Shown in pieces: positions 54,668-64,000 of a stretch of DNA of 64,000 bases. Numbering within the stretch: the first letter of the stretch is position 1; each line of letters starts with the position of its first letter. Location of the stretch: assembly GCA_917880885.1 (NCBI GenBank), contig OU862908.1:12573501-12637500 (forward strand), given 5' to 3'. Position numbers and translations under genes: made by a program. This stretch comes from Limnephilus marmoratus. Lineage: Eukaryota; Arthropoda; Insecta; Trichoptera; Limnephilidae. A model generated the notes under the pieces. It saw only the letters and a program-made list of their open reading frames with translations, did not search any database and was not told the origin of the DNA.

Positions 54668-55025
54668 CGGTTGCAATTGGGACTCGAACCCAGATCCTTT
54701 AGTCTTACCGGGACTGGCATTCTACCAATTGAGCTTTTGCCACCACATTACATTTCGTAATTTCTATCAATCTAACATTATCTTTAATTATTTCCCACAT
54801 TTTTTGGCTGCCATCTTATTTGGCGTGGTTGCAAAGTTCTGCCTTCTAGTTCAGAATATTTTTACAATCTAGATGACTTCTGGGATACCTATATCCATCC
54901 GATATTATTTACATGGGATATATATTAACTTTTATCGATAAGTCTAGAATGAAAATTTAATTTTTTAGGGAAAACTCATTGAAGCTTAAAATCCTTATTA
55001 TAATATTTAAATATTGACGAAGATA
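54668..55025 (-). mobile_element. tRNA-like repeat T, diverged copy
   Basis: The tRNA-like domain is at about 54668-54743 on the minus strand: A-box region AGCTCAATTGGTAGAATGC, anticodon stem AGTC/GACT with loop CCGGTAA, B box GGTTCGAGTCCC and an acceptor-like GGTGGCAA/TTGCAACC with one mismatch. The rest aligns loosely with 40790-41060, sharing AAGTCTAGAATGAA-type sequence and TATAATATTTAAATA near the end. The degenerate D arm and this shared flank argue against a functional tRNA. Confidence 0.6.
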
Positions 55026-55205
55026 AAAATAAAAATAACGCCAAATGTGGGAAAATATTCATATTCATATTGGAGCTAACTGGATAATGTTATAAGGAAA
55101 TTGATATTTTTCATAAAGCGATGAAAATAATTTTTTAAACATTTTTTTAAAGCCTGTTTATAATGAAATTGGTATTATTGAAATTATTAAACAATAAAAG
55201 GATTA

Positions 55206-55825
55206 TCTTAATATATAAACAAAGTCAGGTTAGTTTCCCCATTTAAAACTCAAGAACGGCTGGACCGATTTTACGATATTTGATGTACAGCAGAATACCT
55301 ATTAAAACATCAGAAAAATTCACAAAAAAAAATTATGAAGAAAATTCTTTTCTTCATGCATTTTGTATGGAACGAATTTTCATCTTTCGAAAGAGCTGCA
55401 GCAATATTTTGATAAATATAATATTGAATAGTGAGTGAATTCCAAAAATTCAAAAACGTCAAGCGCCTCTTTCTTACACACTAAATGTCAATAGTCGAAA
55501 ATCAGACAAACAGTGAACGTATGTCCGCACCCCTCCAAAGGAAAAATACAAAAATTAAATAAAAATCCCATGTAAAGAAAATGAAACGCAACTCCCGTAA
55601 GTAAGTGTAAAAGTAAGAAAATCACAAAAAATATAAATCCATTTACAAGGCCACCTCTGATACTGACAAAATAAAACACGGAATCAAATCAAATGTCATA
55701 GCGCATCGATAATTGCTTCATTGTGAAATTTTTAACTTAATAAAAAAACTGAATTTTATTCAGTTAATAAGTTAACACAACAGTTATTGATTCTGGGGCG
55801 GTATGAAGTTCACCGGGTCAGCTAG
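55206..55825 (+). mobile_element. Helitron-like non-autonomous element, clean ends
   Basis: 620 bp starting TCTTAATATATAAAC after A and ending CACCGGGTCAGCTAG before T, as expected for Helitrons (A/T target, TC start, CTRR end). Interior includes AACGGCTGGACCGATTTTAC. No replicase or helicase ORF. Confidence 0.78.
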
Positions 55826-56437
55826 TTTAAAATAAATTAGTGCAGAATTTTTCGTTTCGCCAAGTGTAAAAACATAACCGTAATAGTTTAATCGTAACTA
55901 TAAAGGTATCACTCTTGTCTATTTCGTGTCAATGGTTGCCCCATTTTCGTTTTGCCGATGCTGCAGATGGACACGGAAATAATTGGTAGTAAAAAAAAAA
56001 CATGTCGACAGTTAGAACCGCGAGCCGCGGGGATAAATCTCTCCGGGATAACGACAGCTTCCGGCCCGAACAGGGAACATGCGCCCCGAAAAACGACACT
56101 ACAAACAACACTATCCATAAAAGTAAACAGACGGGTTTTGTAAAAGCTGTATGCCATCCACGGTGAATTTGAAGAATATTATTTAATGTGAACATCGGAT
56201 GGACGACACTCTCAGTGTCGAGAATACCATTCAGTTTGGAAAAGTTGTTGGAAATTACTTTATATGTGTTTGATGACCAGGAACTTACGGCTAAATCTTA
56301 CAATTCTCCTTGACCTGTTTCACATTTTCTTTAAAGGAAAAACATTCCCGGGTTGTAAATAACCTCAAAATATTTAAAAATCATCTAACCATCACGAAAA
56401 GAGTAAAATATTGCATGTGTCGTGATGGAGGATGGAG
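55826..56437. other. No recognised gene
   Basis: Overlapping ORFs at 55909-56195 on both strands carry no motif. A faint SINE-like GTCGAGAATACCATTCAG appears near 56217. Confidence 0.35.
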
Positions 56438-56485
56438 AACAGTCGTAAGTTCAATTCCAGCAAAGGAATTGAACTTACGACTGTT
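56438..56485. repeat. Perfect 21-bp hairpin
   Basis: AACAGTCGTAAGTTCAATTC plus C at 56438-56458 and its exact reverse complement at 56465-56485, loop AGCAAA. Surroundings are not repeated elsewhere in the window as far as I see. Confidence 0.93.
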
Positions 56486-56760
56486 GGGTGGGTCCCAGGC
56501 CCGCGAAATTCCCCAAATATAAATGCTACAGTTTTAATGGCACCAAGCAGTTGGAACCCTTGTGAGCGTAAAAGCGTGTAAAAACCGTATGTGTAGGCCA
56601 TGTAAAAAAAAGTCTTACTGCTCTTAGCGGATAGTAATTGGGGCGATAAGAGTAGGTAATCACAAAGAAAGCAAAAATAACGGAAGTGAATTAATAAAAG
56701 CAGCCTGGCCATTTAGGCCTACATACCACTTTCGGCAACGTTTTGCTTCTGAATAGGAGA

Positions 56761-57012
56761 TTTTAATATTCCCACGTTTACGGAACGGCGACGATACAAA
56801 AACGGAAATAAACATATGTTCCTTATTACAACAATGCTGCAGCTCTTTCTAACACATTCAATAATGGTGAGACAAAGATGAGACATACGCACATTGTGTG
56901 TTTCTTCTTTTGTCTCACCATTATTTAATGCGTAAGAAAGAGGTGCAGCAGTATTGTGATAAGGGACGTATGTTTATTGCCTTTTTGTACCGCCGTCGTG
57001 AGAATATTAAAA
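56761..57012. mobile_element. Palindromic MITE, 252 bp
   Basis: TTTTAATATT at the left and AATATTAAAA at the right, with long inner matches: GCTGCAGCTCTTTCT with its degenerate complement AGAAAGAGGTGCAGC, and AATAATGGTGAGACAAA with TTTGTCTCACCATTATT. Arms are about 110 bp with some gaps. No ORF. Confidence 0.82.
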
Positions 57013-58049
57013 GCCCTTAATGGCTGATCAGTACATAATAATTATCTTCTACTCAAAAACGAAGACCTTATTGTATTGTTATTCATTCACTTACTCTAGG
57101 AAATAAAGGCACTCACTTCTGCGCCAAGGAGGTTGTAAAGTATTTCCATTTTGAGTTACGTTAACGAAGTGTGATCTGAGTAAAGGCGGTATAAAGAACA
57201 ACACTTTGAGACATCGATTATAATGTTATTCTAATACAGTTAAGTAATTTGAAAGAATAGATGTAAAAGCGTGGACCGTGAAAGTCATAAAAACGGTTCA
57301 CAACAAGAGCATTTTGTGTTTCCGAAGGACAACGTAGACGCAAGACAAACGCATGTTTGACCGACTCAAATATCAGTAAAAATGCTCTGTCGATGGCTAT
57401 TTATGAGCAACCAATTTAAATCGGTCAGTTCAAGTCATGTGGGTTGAGTATTTTGATGAATCGTCTTCAACTAGGACGGTTACATTTCATCTTTAACTAT
57501 TTTCAATTTCTTGGGATAATAATAATTAAGTTATTTGGTTGTATGCCCAATTACTTTGATACATATCTGTCTATCCCCGATACTGACAGAGTAAACCTCC
57601 AGCTTGTTAAATACGTCATTTGTTTTGAATTCCTGAACGTTAAAAATTCTCCTTTCATCGTCCGCCTCGGTTTCAGAGTGGCAGGAGCATAATTAACATC
57701 TCGAAAGAGTGCAATCGCAGTTGCTAAGTGAGATTTCTCAGTAATAATAATATGATTGCCTTTTAATAAGATTTTCAAGACGTTGTGACCTCGGCCGCCT
57801 AGCTGAAGGAGATCGCTGGCGGAGATCCCGAGGTCGATCTAGTGCAAAAAATAACATTAATAAAAAAATTCTAATGCTCAGCAATCGGTCCATAGAACGA
57901 TATTATGCAATATTTCGTGATCAACGTGGTTTACATACAACTTTACAATAGGAAGTTTAATTATTTTCCCACTTGAATTATGGATTCTTTTTTCATCTTC
58001 TAGATTCTGATGATTGGTTCGTTCGAACACATTATAAAACAAACTTTTC
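57013..58049. other. No recognised feature
   Basis: Short ORFs on both strands at 57444-57778 overlap and lack motifs. Confidence 0.35.
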
Positions 58050-58443
58050 TTTTAATGTGAATACCTCCCACAAGAGTCACAGCTGCTCCCCAGTACGGCA
58101 TCCCCGATTGGGGTATGTTGTGAGGCTGAAGGTAGTGGGGAAGGGAAGCAGATGGGGAGAGGAAGGTTGGAAAGTACCTGGCTATTCAGATCTGATAACC
58201 AAACACGGCTAAAGCCATTTCAAGGAATGTTTCAATTCTGAATGGTGGTCGTACACCAGGATGATACTCAGAGTAACTTCCACTTCGGAACGTGCCGCAA
58301 ATGTACTGTATATTATTTAAATTAATTAATTGTGAAATAACACATTTTAGTGAAATAAAGTTTATTTGTGAAACGCCTGGACTCTATCCCGCGACCTTCG
58401 GATTGTGAGTCAAGGCCCTTAGCCCTCGACCACGGAGGCGGTC
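58050..58443 (-). mobile_element. SINE-1, near full-length reversed copy
   Basis: Minus-strand order: head with CCTCCGTGGTCGAGGGCTAAGG, B-box region, body landmarks (GTTCCGAAGTGG, CACCATTCAGAATTGAAACA), CT tract, CCCCAATCGGGGATGCC, tail. It lacks the usual CTCCAGACGGG segment and keeps GGGAGCAGCTGTGACTC. Confidence 0.83.
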
Positions 58444-58498
58444 TATAAGAGGAAGAAAACGCAGGCGTTATTCAAATTATAAAATAAAGGTATACAGA

Positions 58499-58957
58499 AT
58501 CCACGTACGCAACGTATTCAACGCACAACATCTGGATAACTTACAACCTATATAATTTTCCTTGGAATTAAATGCTTTACAGACATGCTTATCACATGCA
58601 ACGCAATCCTACGTTCCTAATGCAAATCAGATCTGCGTTGTCCAGATCAGCGTGGGAAACGTGCAAGAAAGATGACGCTGGTTAATGACCAACCAACGAG
58701 ACTTTTGACGTTTAAGGTTATGTTTGTTTAGATGTTTGGCATTTATTGACAATTATTGCTCGCTTCGTTGTTAAAATGTAACATAAACAACAATTTAGAT
58801 AAAGAACGAATTAATAAGACATTGCGAAGTCATTTAAAAAGATGTATCCATTGGATATCGCGAAACTACGATTCAAATTTGCGTTGCATGCGTAGGACAA
58901 GTGTGAACGCCGACCTAGGAACGTAGTATTACGTAAGTTGCGTATGTGGGCTCAGTA
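58499..58957. mobile_element. Possible MITE with inverted ends
   Basis: CCACGTACGCAACGTA at the left and TACGTAAGTTGCGTATGTGG at the right are imperfect reverse complements; inside, CACATGCAACGCAA and CTACGTTCCTA recur as TTGCGTTGCATG and TAGGAACGTAG. No clear target duplication. Confidence 0.5.
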
Positions 58958-59611
58958 TGTCTTGATCTGACGCTACTTCTTTGCAGCAACTTCCGTTGAA
59001 ACATCAGTAGAAAATAATAGCATTCCCATCTAATCTAATGCGAAAGTTCAAGACTGTAATACGTCCGTTGAGATAGGAAAAACCTCTGAATTTACAAAGA
59101 TATAAAACCGTACGTTCAACGTGGAAAATGGAGCATAAAATGTGTTCTAGTTAGCACGCTGGATTAACTGTAACTAATTATAGGTTTATCGAAGTCCCTG
59201 TCCCCGATTTTAATTTAACTAATGAGGCGCTAACCGATAATAAATTCTCATATTCCCCCTAGGATACAGAATGTCGTTTATGAAACCAGACCGCTGCAAT
59301 GGACCCGATAGCAATGCTAGCATTTTTATTTACCATGAATTCACAATATATTATTTTACACATGAGCAGAATATTTTTTTAACAATACCTTCGCGTTCAA
59401 GTTACATGATAATATTTCGTAATGTAATACGAGCGCATTGGAAAAAAAATAATAAGTTTTTTTTCTAGGTATCCATTAGTGCACTGAATACATTATGATA
59501 TTAATTCTTATGTATTGTGGAGCATAAAAAAAATAACAATGTGGTTAGGCAATAACATAGAGCTCCGTTTAACTTATTTTTCAATTACGTACATACGTCG
59601 TAATTGGTAAA
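58958..59611. other. No recognised feature
   Basis: AT-rich. Confidence 0.35.
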
Positions 59612-59660
59612 GACATAGCGCCCTTGGAGTGATTTTCTCATAAAAACGGCGCTATGGAAA
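59612..59660. repeat. Repeat E, copy 2
   Basis: ATAGCGCCCTTGGAGTGATT and AAAAACGGCGCTATGG match 22757-22803; here the outer ends form an inverted ATAGCGCC/GGCGCTAT pair. Confidence 0.6.
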
Positions 59661-59976
59661 TTGTAGTATATGAGTGTAGTGGTGTAGAATGCCACACCAA
59701 AAGACCGCGTTCGTTCGGAGATGGTCGGGCGGCGCCGAGTGTTTCCAAACGTGCGTACAAGTAGAGTACCTATATACATACCTATCGGCCGTTCGGCGAA
59801 CCGTGGTCAGACCTAATTAGAGATCGCCTGTAAACGGACGCTACTAACAATATTTGTTCCTAATATAATTCGCACTAAACCAGTAAAAAGAACTTACGTT
59901 GTAATCATTACATTGTGGGCTCTTGAGCCACAACACAAATCAAAGAACATTACAGAAATGATCCAAAATTATTATT

Positions 59977-60449
59977 TCTTAATGCATAAAAATGAATGTT
60001 TCTTTGTTTGTCCCTTATGCGTTCTTAAACCATTCATCCGATTGCGATGAAACTTTGGTGATTTGATGTGCGCATGCCCGCGATGGTTTCTACATAATAA
60101 CGAATGGCGTTATTAAATTATTTCATACATCTATTATTCATCCGATTGCGATGAAACTTTGGTGAGTTGATATTCGCACATCCGCTAAGGTTTCTATATG
60201 TACTGGTGAGCTCTGGCATTATGAAATTTGTATAAAAGTTTTGCGGTAGATGGCGCGCGACTTATTTGAAAAATGAGGGTATTCTATGTAGTTTGGCGGC
60301 AGGGCGGGAAGGAGAGAGGGAACGCTGGAGAGGGAAGGCAGAAGGGGAAGAGGGGCGGAAGGATAACGGGAACGAATGGGAAAGGACACGCAGGGAGAAA
60401 CAATTTCTTTATCTAAGTAGCATTGCAACGCATGCCGGGAACTCGCTAG
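59977..60449 (+). mobile_element. Helitron-like non-autonomous element
   Basis: Starts TCTTAATGCATAAAAATG and ends GGGAACTCGCTAG before T. CATCCGATTGCGATGAAACT occurs twice inside (about 60043 and 60139), typical of related insect elements. A purine-rich GGGAAGGAGAGAGGG block is near 60305. Confidence 0.6.
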
Positions 60450-60587
60450 TAACATACTAAACCTATCTACTTAAAGATTAAAACAAGGCGTAGGTATATA
60501 GAAGAAAAGTTTTGTGATGTAGGAAATAAATGTACATTTTAATGCAATGGTTAATTATGCCAAACTATCTAAAAAAAACTATCCATA

Positions 60588-60650
60588 TCGTCTTTTCACC
60601 GCAGGGGTAGGCAGAAAAGATGGAACACCACACCATTCTATCTTATGTGA
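60588..60650 (-). repeat. LINE 3'-end scrap
   Basis: CCGCAGGGGTAGGCAGAAAA matches the CCGCAGGGGTAGGCAGA end shared by 22235-22455 and 50545-50775. It directly follows the SINE-1 tail on the minus strand. Confidence 0.6.
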
Positions 60651-60930
60651 GTACCGCATAAGAGTCCCAACTAGCTCCCGTCGGTTTAACACGGTTAAAA
60701 GCTTTCAAGCAAAGTTTCAATTCTGAATGGTGGAGTTGCACCGAGGCAATATTGAGAGTATCTTCCACTCTGGAACGTGCCGCAAATATACTACATATTA
60801 TTTTTAATTAATTAAAACTGAAGAAACATAAATTAATCAAATAGAATTTTACATGTTTGCCTACGCCGGGATTTGAACCGTCGATCTTCGGGTTGCTAGT
60901 AGAGAGCATTAACCCTCGACCACGGACCAC
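60648..60930 (-). mobile_element. SINE-1 with internal deletion
   Basis: Minus strand: head with CCGTGGTCGAGGGTTAATG, body landmarks, then a jump from the GAAAGCTTTTAACCG region straight to GACGGGAGCTAGTTGGGAC, losing about 150 bp including the CT tract. Ends TGCGGTACTCACATAAG. Confidence 0.78.
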
Positions 60931-61580
60931 TCAACATATCATCCGTTATTCCAAATTTTGACAATATAGACCGGCGTGACGTCAACAATGCCATACTCAC
61001 GAACAAAAACAAATATGTCGTTTTGGCAGCAAATAAAAAAATGACACATAAAAATTCTGTCATTATCGTAATTTTTTTAACAATAAAAAACCTTGAAAAT
61101 ACCCTACAGCTGCATTGTAATATGGTGTACTTACATGTTTGTGAAATGTAAAGGCCCATGTCTTATAGTAAGCTCATACAATAGATTAAAGTTTAAAACC
61201 GATGCAGACCGGCTTACTTTGAGCTCTCAGGTGAATTACGTTCAGTATTCAAAGGGAGACCTGTGTCACATCTCTACACTATACGTGATCGTAGTTTTTG
61301 GAAGCACTCGTTTTTGCCGTATTTAATTGTTTACAAAATAGTGTTCACTAATAAAAACTAATACATTTTCCACTTCTAAAATATGTATTTCAACAATAAT
61401 GAACAAATAACATCTCGTATTTCACGAGGGAAATGATCTCCTTGAAGATTTTTTCACCACTCGCAGTAATTAAACACCATATTCTTTTTATTAGCAGCAA
61501 CATATTGTTACTATGTGTATAATATTAGAAACAATTGTGTTTATAACCTCATTTTGGCGCTGCTGAGAAAGACATTATAT
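60931..61580. other. No recognised feature
   Basis: No motif-bearing ORF or shared repeat. Confidence 0.35.
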
Positions 61581-61680
61581 ATTTTTAACAATAGCTTCAC
61601 ACAGGAGGCCCTGAGGAAAATAGACTCCCCCAGCGCCTATGTCATCCTTGGGTGTGCTGTGTGGAGGGTCTCTTTACGGA
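61581..61680 (-). mobile_element. Repeat B, 3' end (reversed)
   Basis: TTTTTAACAATAGCTTCACA, AGGAGGCCCTGAGG, CCTATGTCATCCTTGGG and CTGTGTGGAGGG match repeat B in reverse. Confidence 0.7.
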
Positions 61681-61719
61681 TATTTGAATTGGTTTTGTCT
61701 TGAATGTTTTAGTCTAAGC

Positions 61720-62029
61720 CATAGATTCTCAACGTGGGCGATAACGCCCCCTTGTGGGGGGCCAATTTCAGGGAGGCGGTAGAAGACTTAGAGAAATATA
61801 GGGGGCGTTGAGATGGTATAGTGAGGGCTAAAGCAGGTAAAAAAAATGGTCTAAAAAATCCGGTACCCACTTCACCCCACCCCATCCCATTGTGGTAAAA
61901 TATAATCGTGATAATAGCTGTTTCAGATTCGCGACGACAGGTGGAAGGTAAGTAAAAGCAGTTGGGGGGCGTTAGAAAAAGAAATATTCTCAAAGTGGGC
62001 GATGGTCTTAATAAAGTAGAGAACTTATG
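61720..62029. mobile_element. hAT-type MITE, copy 3
   Basis: 310 bp with the perfect 8-bp duplication GTCTAAGC (61712-61719 and 62030-62037). Ends CATAGATTCTCAACGTGGGC and GTAGAGAACTTATG; interior with GGGGGCG blocks as in copies 1 and 2. Confidence 0.94.
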
Positions 62030-62874
62030 GTCTAAGCAAACGTAGTTTCATTAATTTACTGTTGAGCTTTGAAAAATCAAAAATCAAACTGTCTTTAAAT
62101 TAAAAATATTTATAAATCGTAAAATCTTACATTGTAAAAATAATGAGTGCCAACTATCCAGATTAAATCTATTGACAATGTGTTGAAATTACCTATCTCT
62201 AAGTGCAAACTATATAAATCAAAGTTTGCTGTTTCAAGTTAGCACTATTTAATCTCAAGTGCAAATAATATATATTTTCCCCCATTTGAAATACACGATC
62301 ACGAGCATGCGAGCAATCATTGCACAAACAAACCTGCACGACCAACGGCGCAGTAAATGCCGCCCATAATGAAGACGAGTAGTTACCGGATTGGCAAGGA
62401 GATGATTGTAGTCAAGAAGGCGGTAATGAGAATGAGAGGTGATGTCACCGGGTATTATTCAATGACTTGGATCAACATTTCCTAAAGGTGGGCATACGTT
62501 TGCGAGCAAAATCGTTCGCGAGGCATTCGCGAGCTGTCGAAGGTTTCGACAACGAAGGAACTGCTTGTGAGCCGTTGGTCAATTTTTTTTGACAAACACC
62601 AAAAAGTCTTTAGCTACGTTGAAAGCGAAAGAGTGAAATCTTTATAGTGTCAAATGTTGTACCAAGAAGTATAAATTATTTAGTAACTAGTTATTTAGTA
62701 ATATTGACTTCATAAAATACGATCGTATATTATTATACCTACTATTATAAATACATCATTGTATTTGTTTAATAGTTTTCAAAAGATAAGCATATTGTTA
62801 TTTTCCTTCCTTTAGTTAGCAAACAATTATGCCGCAATTTTTAGAAGTTTCTCGTCGATAGATTATTTTTTAAT
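62030..62874. other. No recognised feature
   Basis: A locally palindromic stretch (CGTTCGCGAGGCATTCGCGAG) occurs at about 62512-62532. Otherwise nothing. Confidence 0.35.
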
Positions 62875-63125
62875 GCGAATAGCTCACGATAAGAGTCCCA
62901 GTTGCTCCCGTCTGGAGCAAGTGAGACTATGGCATCTTCAATTGGGATATGTTGTGAGGCTGAAGGTAATAGGGAGGGGATGGAGATGGGGTAGATGAAG
63001 GTGAGGAAGTATCTGACTATTTAGATCTGGTCACCAAACAAGGCTAAAGCCTTGTTGCTTCAGCAACGTTTCAATTCTGAATGGCGGCTTACACCAGTGC
63101 GATACTGAGAGTATCCTTCACTAAT
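62875..63125 (-). mobile_element. SINE-1, 5'-truncated reversed copy
   Basis: Minus strand from GTGAAGGATACTCTCAGTATC through CATTCAGAATTGAAACG, CT tract, CCCAATTGAAGATGCC, CTCCAGACGGGAGCAACTGG to the tail. The tRNA-like head is missing. Confidence 0.8.
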
Positions 63126-64000
63126 TGTGAAATTGAACTAGCTGTACAAATAAGAAAATTTCAAACAAGATGCGAAAAATACAAGATTGATGCCCAATTG
63201 GTAATACTTCAGAGGAAGATTGATAGAAGATGAAACAGACGAAGACGCATTACTTCACAGCTTCATGGTTCCACGGGGCTGCAGCCTGCATGATGAAAAA
63301 TGCTCTGATGCCAATCTCAGATAGGAGAGGGCACCAGAATAAGAAAAAGATTTTCAAGTTTAAGTTGGCGCAAACAAGTGAATCAAAGTGGTTTTGTGAA
63401 GAGTCGATAGGTAAAAAAGAATTGTGTGCTAAGATAGTTTTGTGCGGCGGTTCATCATCTCTACTTATATAAATTGGGAGATTATTATTTGGTTAATAAC
63501 TATATGCATCCCGGTATTCAGGATCTGACATAATCGACTAATCTACTTCAATATCCCATTACGGAGTTGCAGGTAAACATTTGCCATTTCAGTTAAGCCT
63601 CGGCTTGCAGATGACCATGTCACGTGCGAGTCTCGGTTGTAATTGACTAAACCACGGCAACACTGAATATTAAAGCAGTCGCTCACCCTTCGAGGGGTGT
63701 GACGCGTCCCCGTTTTAATTAATAAACGGCCCTCGAGTGGGTGCCTGGGGTTAGGCAATATATTTAATGAATAAAGTAACTCGGGCCCGCATGATTTCAA
63801 CAAACCAATTGAATGACGAAGCCCACATAATAACACTTACAATAAAACGAGCTTTCCGTATATATACTTCATACACGGCGCTCAATTTTAATTGAAATAT
63901 TCATATGGGCTAAGGAGGGATGTGTGCGCTTAAAAGCGTTGGTAAAAGTGTTCATATCACATACAAATTTCATTTGTTTTCTGGCTTTATGTAATCCGTT
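63126..64000. other. No recognised gene
   Basis: ORFs at 63230-63472 (plus) and 63543-63836 (minus) have no motif I recognise, no shared repeat and no splice context that I could support. Confidence 0.35.

Noticed and set aside
55909..56195. Overlapping ORFs on both strands as a host exon
   Set aside because: Three mutually overlapping frames, none with a motif or convincing splice sites.
63230..63472. 80-codon ORF as a gene
   Set aside because: No recognisable domain, and the start is adjacent to SINE debris.

Overview
This is an insect-type genomic window that consists almost entirely of transposable elements and their relics. I find no convincing host protein-coding gene. Evidence for an insect or close arthropod is the AT-rich sequence, tRNA-derived SINEs, 5'-truncated RTE-like and jockey/CR1-like LINEs, Tc1/mariner elements, hAT MITEs with 8-bp target duplications, Helitron-like elements ending in CTAG, Penelope-like element (PLE) ends, and a short internal (TTAGG)n run matching the usual insect telomere unit. 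The order cannot be settled from the sequence. Every coding stretch I recognise is a broken retrotransposon or transposase fragment.

Layout. 0-10 kb: SINE-1, two copies of a palindromic MITE, an RTE-like LINE end, then a nested stack (SINE-1 holding a MITE and a 552-bp LINE end with a 17-bp target duplication) whose right edge runs into an almost perfect inverted repeat of about 870-bp arms (5430-7256). 9-18 kb: an LINE reverse transcriptase relic, a Tc1-like element with a nested LINE end, a hAT MITE, another RTE-like end, a deleted mariner holding a PLE terminus, and a PLE end. 18-29 kb: LINE and PLE ends, hAT MITE, a block of PLE terminal repeats in both orientations, and a second deleted Tc1-like element carrying two nested repeats. 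30-40 kb: LINE fragments, Helitron-like pieces, repeat C, minisatellites, SINE-1 copies. 40-45 kb: a tandem repeat with tRNA-like domains ending in a second inverted duplication, a foldback element whose arms are tandem subrepeats and whose middle holds (TTAGG)n, and a LINE end. 46-64 kb: three Helitron-like elements, LINE, PLE and SINE-1 ends, palindromic MITEs and the third hAT MITE.

How the pieces relate. The elements form a layered record of insertion: target-site duplications show LINE ends going into SINE-1 and into DNA transposons, PLE termini going into mariner-type elements, and inverted duplication happening after the LINE insertion. The PLE ends carry compact hammerhead-ribozyme-like motifs (at least three with a full set of paired stems), and the jockey/CR1-like LINE 3' ends carry a hairpin whose loop is conserved while the stem changes with compensating bases. 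These two RNA signals, the giant palindrome and the TTAGG-bearing foldback are the most interesting items. Boundaries of old elements are approximate; family names were assigned by reading motifs, with no database search.
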